From contig PMTB01000093.1 in NCBI GenBank assembly GCA_003167475.1, forward strand, positions 1 to 33,396: a DNA stretch of 33,396 nt. Direction: 5' to 3'. The stretch comes from a candidate division FCPU426 bacterium (GTDB lineage Bacteria > Oederibacteriota > PGYV01 > Palsa-1178). A model generated the notes under the pieces. The model was not told where the DNA came from. It saw only the letters and a program-made list of their open reading frames with translations, and made no database searches. Shown piece after piece: positions 23,386-31,160 of the stretch. The position numbers and the translations under genes are program-made. Positions within the stretch are counted from its first letter, which is position 1. Every line of letters begins with the position of its first letter.

Positions 23386-23661
23386 ATGGACTTTATTCCG
23401 TCGCGAAATTTCGAAGTGCACCAGCTCGCGGACAGGTTGTTTGACGCGCCAAAAGATATCAAGGGCGAACTGAAAACAGCTTTTTGCATGGAAAATATGC
23501 AGAAGTTTATCACGGATATAGGACTTTCCGATAATTTCAAGGACCTTGATATCGGCATGGAAAATATGGAAAAGTTCGCGGACAAGGTAATCGAGGTCGG
23601 GGGTTTGCCGTGGAAACTTGACAGGGAACGGCTTATACAAATATATAAAGACGCTTTTTAA
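23386..23661 (+). pseudogene. Detached C-terminal fragment of an iron-type alcohol dehydrogenase
   Basis: A 91-codon ORF whose residues 11-91 (23416-23658) match residues 310-390 of the dehydrogenase at 21120 with only four changes in 81 (two Ile to Met, one Arg to Gln, one Phe to Tyr). By codon-by-codon comparison about 25 further codons differ only synonymously. The catalytic and nucleotide-binding parts are missing, there is no ribosome site at 23386, and the ten extra N-terminal residues do not match. It is therefore most likely the end of a second full-length gene whose front was lost, with the BON gene now next to it. A promoter upstream leaves expression possible. Confidence 0.85.
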
Positions 23662-23700
23662 AGGCTGTGTACCTTCATTGGTTGCGTTCGATAGTTCCTA

Positions 23701-24028
23701 CGCCTTTGCAATATTACAAGCGGGGCGAAGGACTTGTGAGCAGATTGAACAGATTGAGCAGGTTGATTTAGCAAGCTTGGTAGGTATTATAATAGGGCAC
23801 TTCTTGTTCCTGCCTTTTCCGCTTTAGAATTTGTAGAGAGGGGGCTTGCCCCCTCTAAACAGGGACGGGGGAAATACGCTGGTTTGAGATCAATGTCTAT
23901 TGCTGCGGGCTTGGTCACTCGCATGCTCGTGACGCACGCCCTTGCAATATTATAAGTGGGGCAAAGGGCATGAGAGAGGTGAGCAGTAGAGAGTAGATTT
24001 AGCAAGCTCGGTAGGTATTGTATTATAG
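23701..24028. repeat. Diverged direct repeat pair
   Basis: Two units of about 93-95 bases, 23701-23795 and 23937-24028. Shared blocks include TTGCAATATTA, a GGGGC-AAGG block and GATTTAGCAAGCT-GGTAGGTATT. A hairpin (AGAGGGGGC with GCCCCCTCT, 23837-23856) lies between. This pair takes up most of the 526-base gap from 23662 to 24187, which otherwise shows no credible gene. Confidence 0.75.
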
Positions 24029-24117
24029 AAGGACAAAGCCACTTAATAAAACGCATTGGGAACCTGATTGGTTCAAAATTCGGGATTTGTTATTATGTAT
24101 TTGTCTTATAGCGATAA

Positions 24118-24145
24118 TTGACATTTTTAACAAAAATGCTATACT
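24118..24145 (+). promoter_or_regulatory. Sigma-70-like promoter
   Basis: TTGACA (24118-24123), 16-base spacer, TATACT (24140-24145), 42 bases before the STAS/SEC14-like gene. Confidence 0.65.
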
Positions 24146-24187
24146 CACCATGCTTGCAAAACACTAAATCATACGGAGTTAAAAAGC

Positions 24188-24547
24188 ATGGACAGGGTGA
24201 GGTTCAGGGAATTTGAAGGAAAGAAAATCATAGTGATGGACATTGACAACTGCTCAATAGAGGAGTTTGAGGCGGTTCTGGTCACATCAGCCGAAATGAT
24301 ACGCAAAGAACCGCTTGGTTCAGTGCTCTCCCTTGCCGCCGGCGGAAACGGCACCCCGATATTTACAAACAGGGAGATGTTCGCGGAATACCTGAAATTA
24401 AATGCGCCGCATATCAAAGCGTCCGTCGTATCGGGCCTGCCAAAGATGAAAGCCGCCTTGTTCCAGGCCGTTGTTTTTATCACCGGAAGGCAGTTGAAAA
24501 TGTTTGATACTATGGAAGAGGCTTTTAACTGGCTGGTAGAGCAGTAA
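24188..24547 (+). CDS. Small STAS/SEC14-like domain protein
   Basis: This 119-residue cytoplasmic protein has the order VRFREFEGKKIIVMDIDNCSIEEF, a central helix with SAEMIRKEP, GSVLSLAAGGNG, then HIKASVVSGLPKMKAALFQAVVFITGRQLKMFDTMEEAFNWL. This fits a group of small bacterial proteins I recall as STAS/SEC14-like (SpoIIAA-like), whose role is unknown. There is no signal peptide. GGAG lies somewhat far (about 9 bases) from the ATG. It seems to be a single-gene unit with its own promoter and a repeat downstream. Confidence 0.65.
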   Translation: MDRVRFREFEGKKIIVMDIDNCSIEEFEAVLVTSAEMIRKEPLGSVLSLAAGGNGTPIFTNREMFAEYLKLNAPHIKASVVSGLPKMKAALFQAVVFITGRQLKMFDTMEEAFNWLVEQ

Positions 24548-24557
24548 ACCGTCGGCC

Positions 24558-24795
24558 GTCATTGCGAGGAGCCGTTCTTGGTTTATGGCGACGAAGCCTG
24601 CAGTCCATGGAACATGGAAATCTCAGTTCCACCGATAAGCTCTGTTTGTGAAGAACCTGTGTTGCTCCGCAGGCTTTGATTGAGACCAGATTGCCATGAA
24701 CCACTCGCAAGCTCGGGTTCATGGCGCGCTTCACCAGAGTAGAGCCTGCCATGTACCTGAGCTACTGCGAATGGTACATGGCTCCTCGCAATGAC
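24558..24795. repeat. GTCATTGCGAGGAG element, copy 2 (238 bp, long form)
   Basis: Same ends as at 5789 but longer. The extra interior carries two hairpins, GCCATGAACC...GGTTCATGGC and GCCATGTACC...GGTACATGGC, shared almost base for base with copy 4 (27250-27464). It fills the space between two convergent genes. Confidence 0.92.
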
Positions 24796-24831
24796 AATCA
24801 GCCGTAATACACTATGAATATCTTATTATCT

Positions 24832-25938
24832 TTAAATATATTCTTTGTTGAACTTCTGTATCCCTTTTTCCTTCTTCCACCACATCTTAAAAGGCGTTGT
24901 TATCTTCTGCGCTTTTCCTGTTTTTGACGCGAGGTATGCCTTGTCCATCACTTCCATTATATGCAGGCTCTGCTGCGCGTTATATACCGGCTGCGTGCCT
25001 GAGCGTACCCAGCCTATGAACTTGCCCATGATATCGTCCTCGGCCTCAAATTTCGGGAAATTGTCCGGGATATAACAGTCGTCAAAATTCCTGAAGGCGG
25101 TTTTTTTACCGGATATCTTGTGCTTTGTTTTCACTATAAGCGGCTGGTTGTCCGCGTTAATATAAACCGCTCCGTGCCTTCCGTAAATGGCCGTGTAATT
25201 CTCGTAATGGGTATGCGCCCAGGAGGCTTTGATGGTGGCGCAGACATTGTCCGCGAATTCAAGTATCATGAAAGCGTTGTCGTCCACGCTGGGGCGGATC
25301 TTATCGCCGTTGGGTAGCAGCCTTTTTGGCAAAAGCATATTGACGACGGCCGATACCTTTTTAACCGGCCCCATTATGGATATAAGCCGTGACAGGGCAT
25401 AACAGCCCACGTCAATTACGGCCCCGCCTTTTGCTATTCTTTTATCATAGTACCAGTTATTCCTCGGCGGGCCTGAAACCGAAAGTTCGGCGTGCCCGGA
25501 GAGTATCTTTCCGATATATTTTTCCCTGACAAAATCAAGGGCGCGCAGATAATGCGGGTAATGGTCAAAAGGCAGGCCCATCATGAGTTTTTTGTATTTT
25601 TTTGAAGCTGCCGCCATTTTTTTAGCCTCGGCAAATGTCGTGGCGATTGGTTTTTCCACTAGCACGTGCGCCCCGGCTTTCATGCAGGCGATTGCGTGTT
25701 CTGCGTGCAGCGAGTGGGGGGTGGTGATGACCACACAATCGGGTTTTTCCGTTTTCAACATCATATGGTAATCGTCATAAAACCTCTGTATACCGTATTT
25801 TTCAGCTTTGGTTTCCGCGTTCTTTTTGGTCCTGGAATAGATCCCGCAAAGGTGGAGCGCCTTTAGTTTTTGCGACATTACGATGAAGCGGTCGGATATT
25901 TCGCCGGCGCCGAGAAAAGCGACTTTTAATTCTTTCAT
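24832..25938 (-). CDS. Gfo/Idh/MocA-family NAD(P)-dependent oxidoreductase
   Basis: This 368-residue protein has the N-terminal Rossmann fold with FLGAGEISDRF (8-18), the conserved EKPIA (95-99) in VLVEKPIATTFAEA, and the C-terminal half with GGAVIDVGCYALSRLISIMGP. Family members oxidise or reduce sugars, inositols and nucleotide sugars with NAD(P)H; the exact substrate is unknown. The C-terminus from about 340 is rich in Lys and Trp (FKMWWKKEKG), which is unusual. GGGAGG precedes the ATG. The gene is flanked on both sides by copies of the same repeat. Confidence 0.9.
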   Translation of the reverse strand: MKELKVAFLGAGEISDRFIVMSQKLKALHLCGIYSRTKKNAETKAEKYGIQRFYDDYHMMLKTEKPDCVVITTPHSLHAEHAIACMKAGAHVLVEKPIATTFAEAKKMAAASKKYKKLMMGLPFDHYPHYLRALDFVREKYIGKILSGHAELSVSGPPRNNWYYDKRIAKGGAVIDVGCYALSRLISIMGPVKKVSAVVNMLLPKRLLPNGDKIRPSVDDNAFMILEFADNVCATIKASWAHTHYENYTAIYGRHGAVYINADNQPLIVKTKHKISGKKTAFRNFDDCYIPDNFPKFEAEDDIMGKFIGWVRSGTQPVYNAQQSLHIMEVMDKAYLASKTGKAQKITTPFKMWWKKEKGIQKFNKEYI

Positions 25939-25988
25939 TTGGAACCTCCCTGTATTTTTTTGACGGCAGATGCCGTATGCGGAGTGCT

Positions 25989-26119
25989 GTCATTGCGAGG
26001 AGGCGCACTTGGCTTATGCCGACGAAGCAATCTCTGTTCTTTGATAAGCCTTGAAACACGGGCTTCTGCAAAAAGACAGAGATTGCTTCGTCGCTGAAAG
26101 TCGTGCTCCTCGCAATGAC
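25989..26119. repeat. GTCATTGCGAGGAG element, copy 3 (131 bp, short form)
   Basis: Ends at 25989 and 26119 with the inner GACGAAGCAATCTC inverted pair, close in design to the copy at 5789. It lies in the 372-base divergent gap between the Gfo/Idh gene and rubredoxin. The remaining gap (26120-26310) holds AT-rich sequence with no clear gene. Confidence 0.92.
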
Positions 26120-26310
26120 AGACAACGCAGGGTGTTTAAACAGGAGTTATTATAATATAACAATGTTACAATTCATATAATAAAAGTATTTATAATGAGG
26201 AATTATTGAAACGTGAAAGGGGTTTGCATCCTGTTCCTGGAACTATTTTGCCTTGTTCATTGCCAATTCCTGTGATATCATTAATAAAATATCTTATAGG
26301 AGGCTTTTCA

Positions 26311-26472
26311 ATGAATAAATGGGAATGTTCTGTCTGTGGATACATCTATGACCCGGCAAAAGGCGACCCTGACGGCCATATAGCGCCAGGCACGCCTTTT
26401 GACAAAATACCCGCTACGTGGGTATGCCCCGAGTGCGGCGCAGCCAAGGCTGATTTCACAGAATTAAAGTAA
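26311..26472 (+). CDS. Rubredoxin
   Basis: This 53-residue protein is a standard rubredoxin, a small one-iron electron carrier. The iron site is CSVCG (C6, C9) and CPECG (C39, C42). The aromatic core is present (W4, Y11, Y13, F30, W37, F49), with Ile at 33-34. The start at 26311 follows TAGGAGG; an upstream in-frame reading from 26206 is rejected. In anaerobes rubredoxin often donates electrons to oxygen- or superoxide-reducing enzymes, so it could serve the redox genes at the window start, which is inference. The membrane protein gene begins three bases after its stop. Confidence 0.97.
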   Translation: MNKWECSVCGYIYDPAKGDPDGHIAPGTPFDKIPATWVCPECGAAKADFTELK

Positions 26473-26475
26473 TCA

Positions 26476-27210
26476 ATGAAAAAAACAATAAAGTATATAA
26501 TAGCGGCGTGTTTTTTGGCCGCGGTTATATACATCCTGATATTTTCCCAGGCGTCCAAATACATTTTTGACGCCCACAGCCGGAATTTATTTATGGAGCA
26601 GTTCACTGTTTATATGCTGCAGATGGGAAATCTTGCCCCGGTTATCTTTATAGGTTTCTACGCGCTTTGCGTCCTGTTTTTTGTGCCGGCAAGCATACCA
26701 ACTTCGATCGGAGGGCTTGTATTCGGAGAGTGGTTCGGGTTGCTTTACAACATTGTAGGGGCCATGATTGGCGGGATGCTTTCGTTTTTTCTTGCCAGGT
26801 ATTTGCTCAGGGATTTTGCGATAAAACTGCTTACGATCGGGCACTTTAAAACCCTGGATGACAAGGTCGAGGAGCACGGATTTTCGATCATGGTCTATCT
26901 TAGGCTGCTTTTTGTGCCTTATACCTATCTGAGTTTCGCTTCGGGATTGTCAAAAATCCGTTTAAGCCAGTTTTTCTGGGGGACACTGGCGGGCATTATA
27001 CCCGGCCTGGCAGTGGTTACTTTTTTTGTAACGGCCATAAAAGAACTTTGGACCACGTACAAAACGCCCATGGATTTTTTTAGGTTCAATATAATATTTC
27101 CGATGGCGCTTTTCATATTTTCCTTCTTCATACCGGTGATCATGAAGCACTTCAAGAAGAAGTTCAATGTGACAAAGGAAATAGAGGAAGAGGCAAACCC
27201 GCTGGAATAG
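26476..27210 (+). CDS. TVP38/TMEM64 (DedA superfamily, VTT-domain) membrane protein
   Basis: This 244-residue inner-membrane protein has a first helix at about 5-23, then the VTT domain (about 50-195): FVPASIPTSIGGLVFGEWFG, GAMIGGMLSFFLARYLLRD, a VYLRLLFVPYTYLSFASGLSKI hairpin with the characteristic Arg and Pro, and GTLAGIIPGLAVVTFF. A final helix at about 207-225 and a basic tail follow. VTT-domain proteins are linked to lipid scrambling and membrane stress in other bacteria. The ribosome site is weak, so translation is probably coupled to rubredoxin three bases upstream. Confidence 0.9.
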   Translation: MKKTIKYIIAACFLAAVIYILIFSQASKYIFDAHSRNLFMEQFTVYMLQMGNLAPVIFIGFYALCVLFFVPASIPTSIGGLVFGEWFGLLYNIVGAMIGGMLSFFLARYLLRDFAIKLLTIGHFKTLDDKVEEHGFSIMVYLRLLFVPYTYLSFASGLSKIRLSQFFWGTLAGIIPGLAVVTFFVTAIKELWTTYKTPMDFFRFNIIFPMALFIFSFFIPVIMKHFKKKFNVTKEIEEEANPLE

Positions 27211-27249
27211 GCGGCGGAGGATTGTGCATGTAGTTTTTGGGTTAATTTT

Positions 27250-27464
27250 GTCATTGCGAGGAGCCGTTTTTGGTTTATGGCGACGAAGCAATCTCTGTTC
27301 CACGATAAGTTCTGTTTTAAACGGCCCGCGTTGCTCCGCAGGCTTTGATTGAGATCAGATTGCCATGAACCACTCGCAAGCTCGGGTTCATGGCGCGCTT
27401 CACCAGAGTAGAGCCTGCCATGTACCTGAGCTACTGCGAATGGTACATGGCTCCTCGCAATGAC
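27250..27464. repeat. GTCATTGCGAGGAG element, copy 4 (215 bp, long form)
   Basis: Shares its last ~120 bases almost exactly with copy 2 (24558-24795), including both interior hairpins. It ends 37 bases before the ABC ATPase start, so it probably lies in that operon's leader. Confidence 0.92.
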
Positions 27465-27501
27465 GGTAACACCGTCATAAGTCATGAAAAAACGGTGACC
27501 C

Positions 27502-28227
27502 ATGATAAAACTTACAAACCTTAAAAAGAATTACGGCACTTTCACCGCCGTAAAAGAGATAAACCTTGAGATAGGCAAAGGCGAGGTTTTTGGTTTCCTC
27601 GGCCCCAACGGCGCGGGTAAGACCAGCACCATAAAAATGATGACCGGACTAACCTCGATTACTTCCGGGGACGCGGAAATAGACGGTATAAGCATCAGGA
27701 AGAACCCCGTGGCCTACAAGAAACAGTTCGCCCTTATACCCGACAAACCGTATATGTTCGAGAAACTGCGCGGGATCGAGTATATGGAATTTATAGCCAA
27801 CCTCTACCAGGTTGAAAGGCCCGAGTTCAAAAGGCTGCTGGACAAATACGCGCCGAGGTTCGGTGTGGACGAGTACGTTAACGACTTCATAGAAAGCTAT
27901 TCCCACGGCATGAGCCAGAAACTGCTCATAGTGGCGTCGCTTATACATTCCCCGAAAGTCTTTATACTCGACGAACCCATGGTCGGGCTTGACCCGCGCT
28001 CCATGAAGGTGCTGCGCGACGAGTTCAAAAAATTATCAAAAGAGGGAATGACGGTCTTTATGTCCACCCACTCGCTGGACACGGCCGAGGAGGTCTGCTC
28101 CACGGTCGGCATCATAGACCACGGCAACATACTCGAGTGGGGCAACCTTAAAGACATAAAGAAAAAGACGAAAAACACGAAACTTGAGGACCTTTTCTTC
28201 GAACTCACGGAACCGGTAGAAAAATGA
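27502..28227 (+). CDS. ABC transporter ATP-binding protein
   Basis: This 241-residue ATPase powers the adjacent permease. Walker A is GPNGAGKT (34-41), the signature is SHGMSQK (134-140), Walker B is VFILDEP (153-159), followed by the D-loop VGLD and the switch H190. The Q-loop region reads ALIPDKPYM, with Asp in place of the usual Gln or Glu. It fits the ABC-2 export type (CcmA/NatA-like). The ribosome site is weak (GGTGA). Its stop overlaps the next start (ATGA at 28224). Confidence 0.95.
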   Translation: MIKLTNLKKNYGTFTAVKEINLEIGKGEVFGFLGPNGAGKTSTIKMMTGLTSITSGDAEIDGISIRKNPVAYKKQFALIPDKPYMFEKLRGIEYMEFIANLYQVERPEFKRLLDKYAPRFGVDEYVNDFIESYSHGMSQKLLIVASLIHSPKVFILDEPMVGLDPRSMKVLRDEFKKLSKEGMTVFMSTHSLDTAEEVCSTVGIIDHGNILEWGNLKDIKKKTKNTKLEDLFFELTEPVEK

Positions 28228-29873
28228 AGGACCTGGCCTGGCTCATCAGGTTTTACTTTACGCAGTTCGTGAACAAGCTCCTGCACCCGACAAAGGAAAA
28301 CGTCATAAAGAACCTGCTCGTGCTTGTTTTCGCGGCAATGTTTTTTCCCATTGTATACCAGCTCTTTTTCTTCATTTTCAAACATTTTTATTCCGTTCCC
28401 ATCATAGGGGGGCTGCTGGTGAACAAACTTATCAGCACCTTTTTCCTGACGTTTTCTGTGATGATAATCCTCTCCGCCATTGTGGCGGCCATACCCGTGC
28501 TGTATTTGAGCCACGACATGGATTTCCTGTTTTCTTCGCCCTTAAAGACCGAGACCATATTCGCGACGCAGTGCGTTAAAGTGACCTTCGGCGCGAGTTG
28601 GATGATAATACTCATGGGTATACCCATTTTTGCGGCGTACATGGCTGTCATGAAAATATCCTTAGGCGTTTACTTTTTTATACTGCTCTCTCATATTCCG
28701 TTTTTTATTTCTTTGGCTTCAGTGGGGATACTTGCCACCGTGCTGCTTGTGCGGTTTTTCCCGGCCGAGAATGTCAGGAATATGGCCATAGCCCTGAGCG
28801 GCATATTCGCGGTCGTATTCATCATATACTTCAGGATGCTTCAGCCCGAGAAATTAACCGGCGCGGGCGTGGACCAGGTGAGTGATTTTATAAAAAATCT
28901 GCGCACCCCGGACGCGTGGTGGATGCCTCACGCTTATTTTGTAAGCATAGTGAAGAAGGCCGCCATGGGCGGGGTTTACGGCGGTTTGTACGATTTTTTT
29001 TATTTTCTATCCTCCAGCCTGCTTATACTGACGTCCGTGATTACCGCCTCCAAATACCTGTATTTCGAGGGTTATGGGAAAAAGGGGGCGAGACGCAAGG
29101 AAAGGCCGCTCTCCCCGGACTACAAATACATAAAGCACCACATGTTCACGGCCCAGTCCTTAAAAGACGGAAAATACCTGCTCAGGGACACATCGCAGTG
29201 GATACAGGTGGTTTTTTTGGCCGGCATAGTTTTCATATATCTTTTCAACCTCTACAAACTTCCGGCGGAGCTATTCGGCCTTAAGGATTTTATATTTTTT
29301 CTCAATATCGGTTTCATAGGAATGGTGCTCGCGGCAGTGGGAAGCAGGTTTGTCCTGCCCGTCATCTCAACAGAGGGCAATGGTTTCTGGATATTCAAGA
29401 CCGCTCCCGTCACAATGGCGCGCTATGTGATGTATAAGTTCCTGGTGTACTCGGTGCCGCTGATCCTGACAGGGCAGCTTGTCGCGGTCATATCCATAAA
29501 CATACTAAAGCCCGGGCAGTTCGTGAACTACCTGACCATGTATTCGACTTTTTTCATAACCCTTGTGATTGCCTCGGTGGGTATCGGCTTTGGGGCGTAT
29601 TTTGCCAATTTCAATATAAAAAATCCCGAGGACCTGATAACCGGCGCCGCGGGGCTTGCCTATATGTTTTTGTCTTTCATGTACGTTGCGCTTGTTCTTT
29701 TTATAGAGGCCGGGATAGTGAAGGATTATTACATGGCGCAGCTTGTAAGGGCGCAGGTCTTCAAGCCTTTCAGTTATATGCTCAATTACGCCCTGATCAT
29801 GATAACGGCGCTGGCCATATCGGTGCCGGCATTGCTCTCGGGTATAAACAAATTAAAGAAAATGGAGAACTAA
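28224..29873 (+). CDS. ABC-2-like transporter permease
   Basis: This 549-residue protein has about a dozen predicted membrane helices in two halves (about 30-235 and 315-545) parted by a soluble stretch with a basic GYGKKGARRKERPLSP segment (about 283-300). No extracytoplasmic substrate domain is seen. The start overlaps the ATPase stop by four bases, showing coupling. Large single-chain permeases of this type form homodimers or work alone with the ATPase to export lipids, drugs or glycoconjugates. The substrate is unknown; the glycosyltransferase that starts one base later suggests a glycan or glycolipid. Confidence 0.85.
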   Translation: MKDLAWLIRFYFTQFVNKLLHPTKENVIKNLLVLVFAAMFFPIVYQLFFFIFKHFYSVPIIGGLLVNKLISTFFLTFSVMIILSAIVAAIPVLYLSHDMDFLFSSPLKTETIFATQCVKVTFGASWMIILMGIPIFAAYMAVMKISLGVYFFILLSHIPFFISLASVGILATVLLVRFFPAENVRNMAIALSGIFAVVFIIYFRMLQPEKLTGAGVDQVSDFIKNLRTPDAWWMPHAYFVSIVKKAAMGGVYGGLYDFFYFLSSSLLILTSVITASKYLYFEGYGKKGARRKERPLSPDYKYIKHHMFTAQSLKDGKYLLRDTSQWIQVVFLAGIVFIYLFNLYKLPAELFGLKDFIFFLNIGFIGMVLAAVGSRFVLPVISTEGNGFWIFKTAPVTMARYVMYKFLVYSVPLILTGQLVAVISINILKPGQFVNYLTMYSTFFITLVIASVGIGFGAYFANFNIKNPEDLITGAAGLAYMFLSFMYVALVLFIEAGIVKDYYMAQLVRAQVFKPFSYMLNYALIMITALAISVPALLSGINKLKKMEN

Positions 29874-29874
29874 A

Positions 29875-31020
29875 ATGGACCTTACCGGAAAACGGGTGAT
29901 AGTGGCGGGACATGTGACCGAAGTGTACGGCCCGGTGCAGGCGCTGCGCAATTATCTTATTAACAGGACGGGGGAACTTATTTACATCACACATCCTTTC
30001 TCGTATTCCAAACTTCCAGGCAGCGCCGCGGAATTTTACGAAAAAGGCAAAGTCGAAAAGACCGTGAAGGGCCATAAGCGCGGGGCGAACCAGATGCTGC
30101 AATGGGTGAAGGATATGCTATTCAATATGACATTTGTAATGGGGTTAAAAACAAAGACGGACATATTTGTGGCAATAGACAACTTAAATGCCCTCACTGC
30201 CATCCTTCTCAAATGGCTCGGCAAAGTGGATAAGGTCGCGTACTATATAATAGACCATACTCCCAGGCGGTTTGAAAACCCGTTCTTTAACTGGTTCTAC
30301 ACCTCGATTGACGGCTTCGCGTGCAGGCATAGCGACTATATATGGTCGCTTTCAAAAAGGATAGCCGAGGCAAAAAACACCAAGTTCAAGCTTAAAGGCA
30401 CGAACAATCTGGTGGTCCCTGTGGGTGTGGAACTGGATAAGGTTGACAGGTTCACCGTAGAGGAAAAGGTCGCGAAAAAGACCATGATTCTCATGTCCAT
30501 GCTTGACGCCACAAAAGGAGTACAGCTTCTGATAGATTCCATGGAGGATATAATAAAGGAAGTGCCGGAAGCGGAACTCCTTATAATAGGAACGGGCCCG
30601 TACGAACAAAACCTCAAGGACCAGGCGAAAAACTTGAAATTGGAGAAAAATGTGAAGTTCCTTGGGCTTATGGACCACGAGTCGCTTTTCAAGTTCATCC
30701 CGCACCACAGGATAGGCATGGCGCCGTATATAAATGATTCGAATAATTACTCATGGTACGCGGACCCGACAAAGCCAAAGGAATACCTGGGCTGCGGCCT
30801 GCCCCTGGTCATCACGGATGTGCCGTGGATAGCGGAAGAAGTTGCGGCCAGGCCCATGGGAGTGGTATGCAAATACGAGCGCGCCTCTCTGGCAGCCGCG
30901 TGCGTTAAAATGCTTAAAGACGATGATTTTTACAGGCTTTGCCTGAAAAATTCCATTGAATTCGCCTCGGGGCTTTCATGGACCGGGATTTATGACAGGG
31001 TGTTTGAGGAAATGAAATAG
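29875..31020 (+). CDS. GT-B glycosyltransferase (GT4-like)
   Basis: This 381-residue cytoplasmic enzyme has two Rossmann-like halves. The N-terminal half includes GHVTEVYGPVQALRNYL (12-28). The C-terminal half has a start-of-domain segment MILMSMLDATKGVQLLIDSM, the nucleotide-sugar region IIGTGPYEQNLK (238-248), and the GT4-type acidic region KPKEYLGCGLPLVITDV (300-316) with Glu303. GGAG precedes the ATG, which lies one base after the permease stop. It likely makes or modifies a glycan moved by the ABC transporter, from context only. Confidence 0.88.
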   Translation: MDLTGKRVIVAGHVTEVYGPVQALRNYLINRTGELIYITHPFSYSKLPGSAAEFYEKGKVEKTVKGHKRGANQMLQWVKDMLFNMTFVMGLKTKTDIFVAIDNLNALTAILLKWLGKVDKVAYYIIDHTPRRFENPFFNWFYTSIDGFACRHSDYIWSLSKRIAEAKNTKFKLKGTNNLVVPVGVELDKVDRFTVEEKVAKKTMILMSMLDATKGVQLLIDSMEDIIKEVPEAELLIIGTGPYEQNLKDQAKNLKLEKNVKFLGLMDHESLFKFIPHHRIGMAPYINDSNNYSWYADPTKPKEYLGCGLPLVITDVPWIAEEVAARPMGVVCKYERASLAAACVKMLKDDDFYRLCLKNSIEFASGLSWTGIYDRVFEEMK

Positions 31021-31098
31021 CGTAAAAAACTGAATGGACCGGGTGCGTTTGAAGTTTGCCGGTATATAAATTTTGTCGTCCGGAATTTTGCAATCGGT

Positions 31099-31127
31099 TT
31101 GACGAAAAACAGTTTTTTTGATATACT
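31099..31127 (+). promoter_or_regulatory. Promoter of paralogue A
   Basis: TTGACG (31099-31104), 17-base spacer, TATACT (31122-31127), 33 bases before the start at 31161. It shares the 12-mer TTTTGATATACT and the hexamers with the promoter at 31882. Confidence 0.75.
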
Positions 31128-31160
31128 CGAAATAGATACAAGACGGCTCAAAGGGGATAT

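Noticed and set aside
24525..24752. ORFs across the long repeat copies (also around 25802-26125 and 26925-27503).
   Set aside because: They read through palindromic repeats and the reverse of real genes; repeated sequence explains their open frames.
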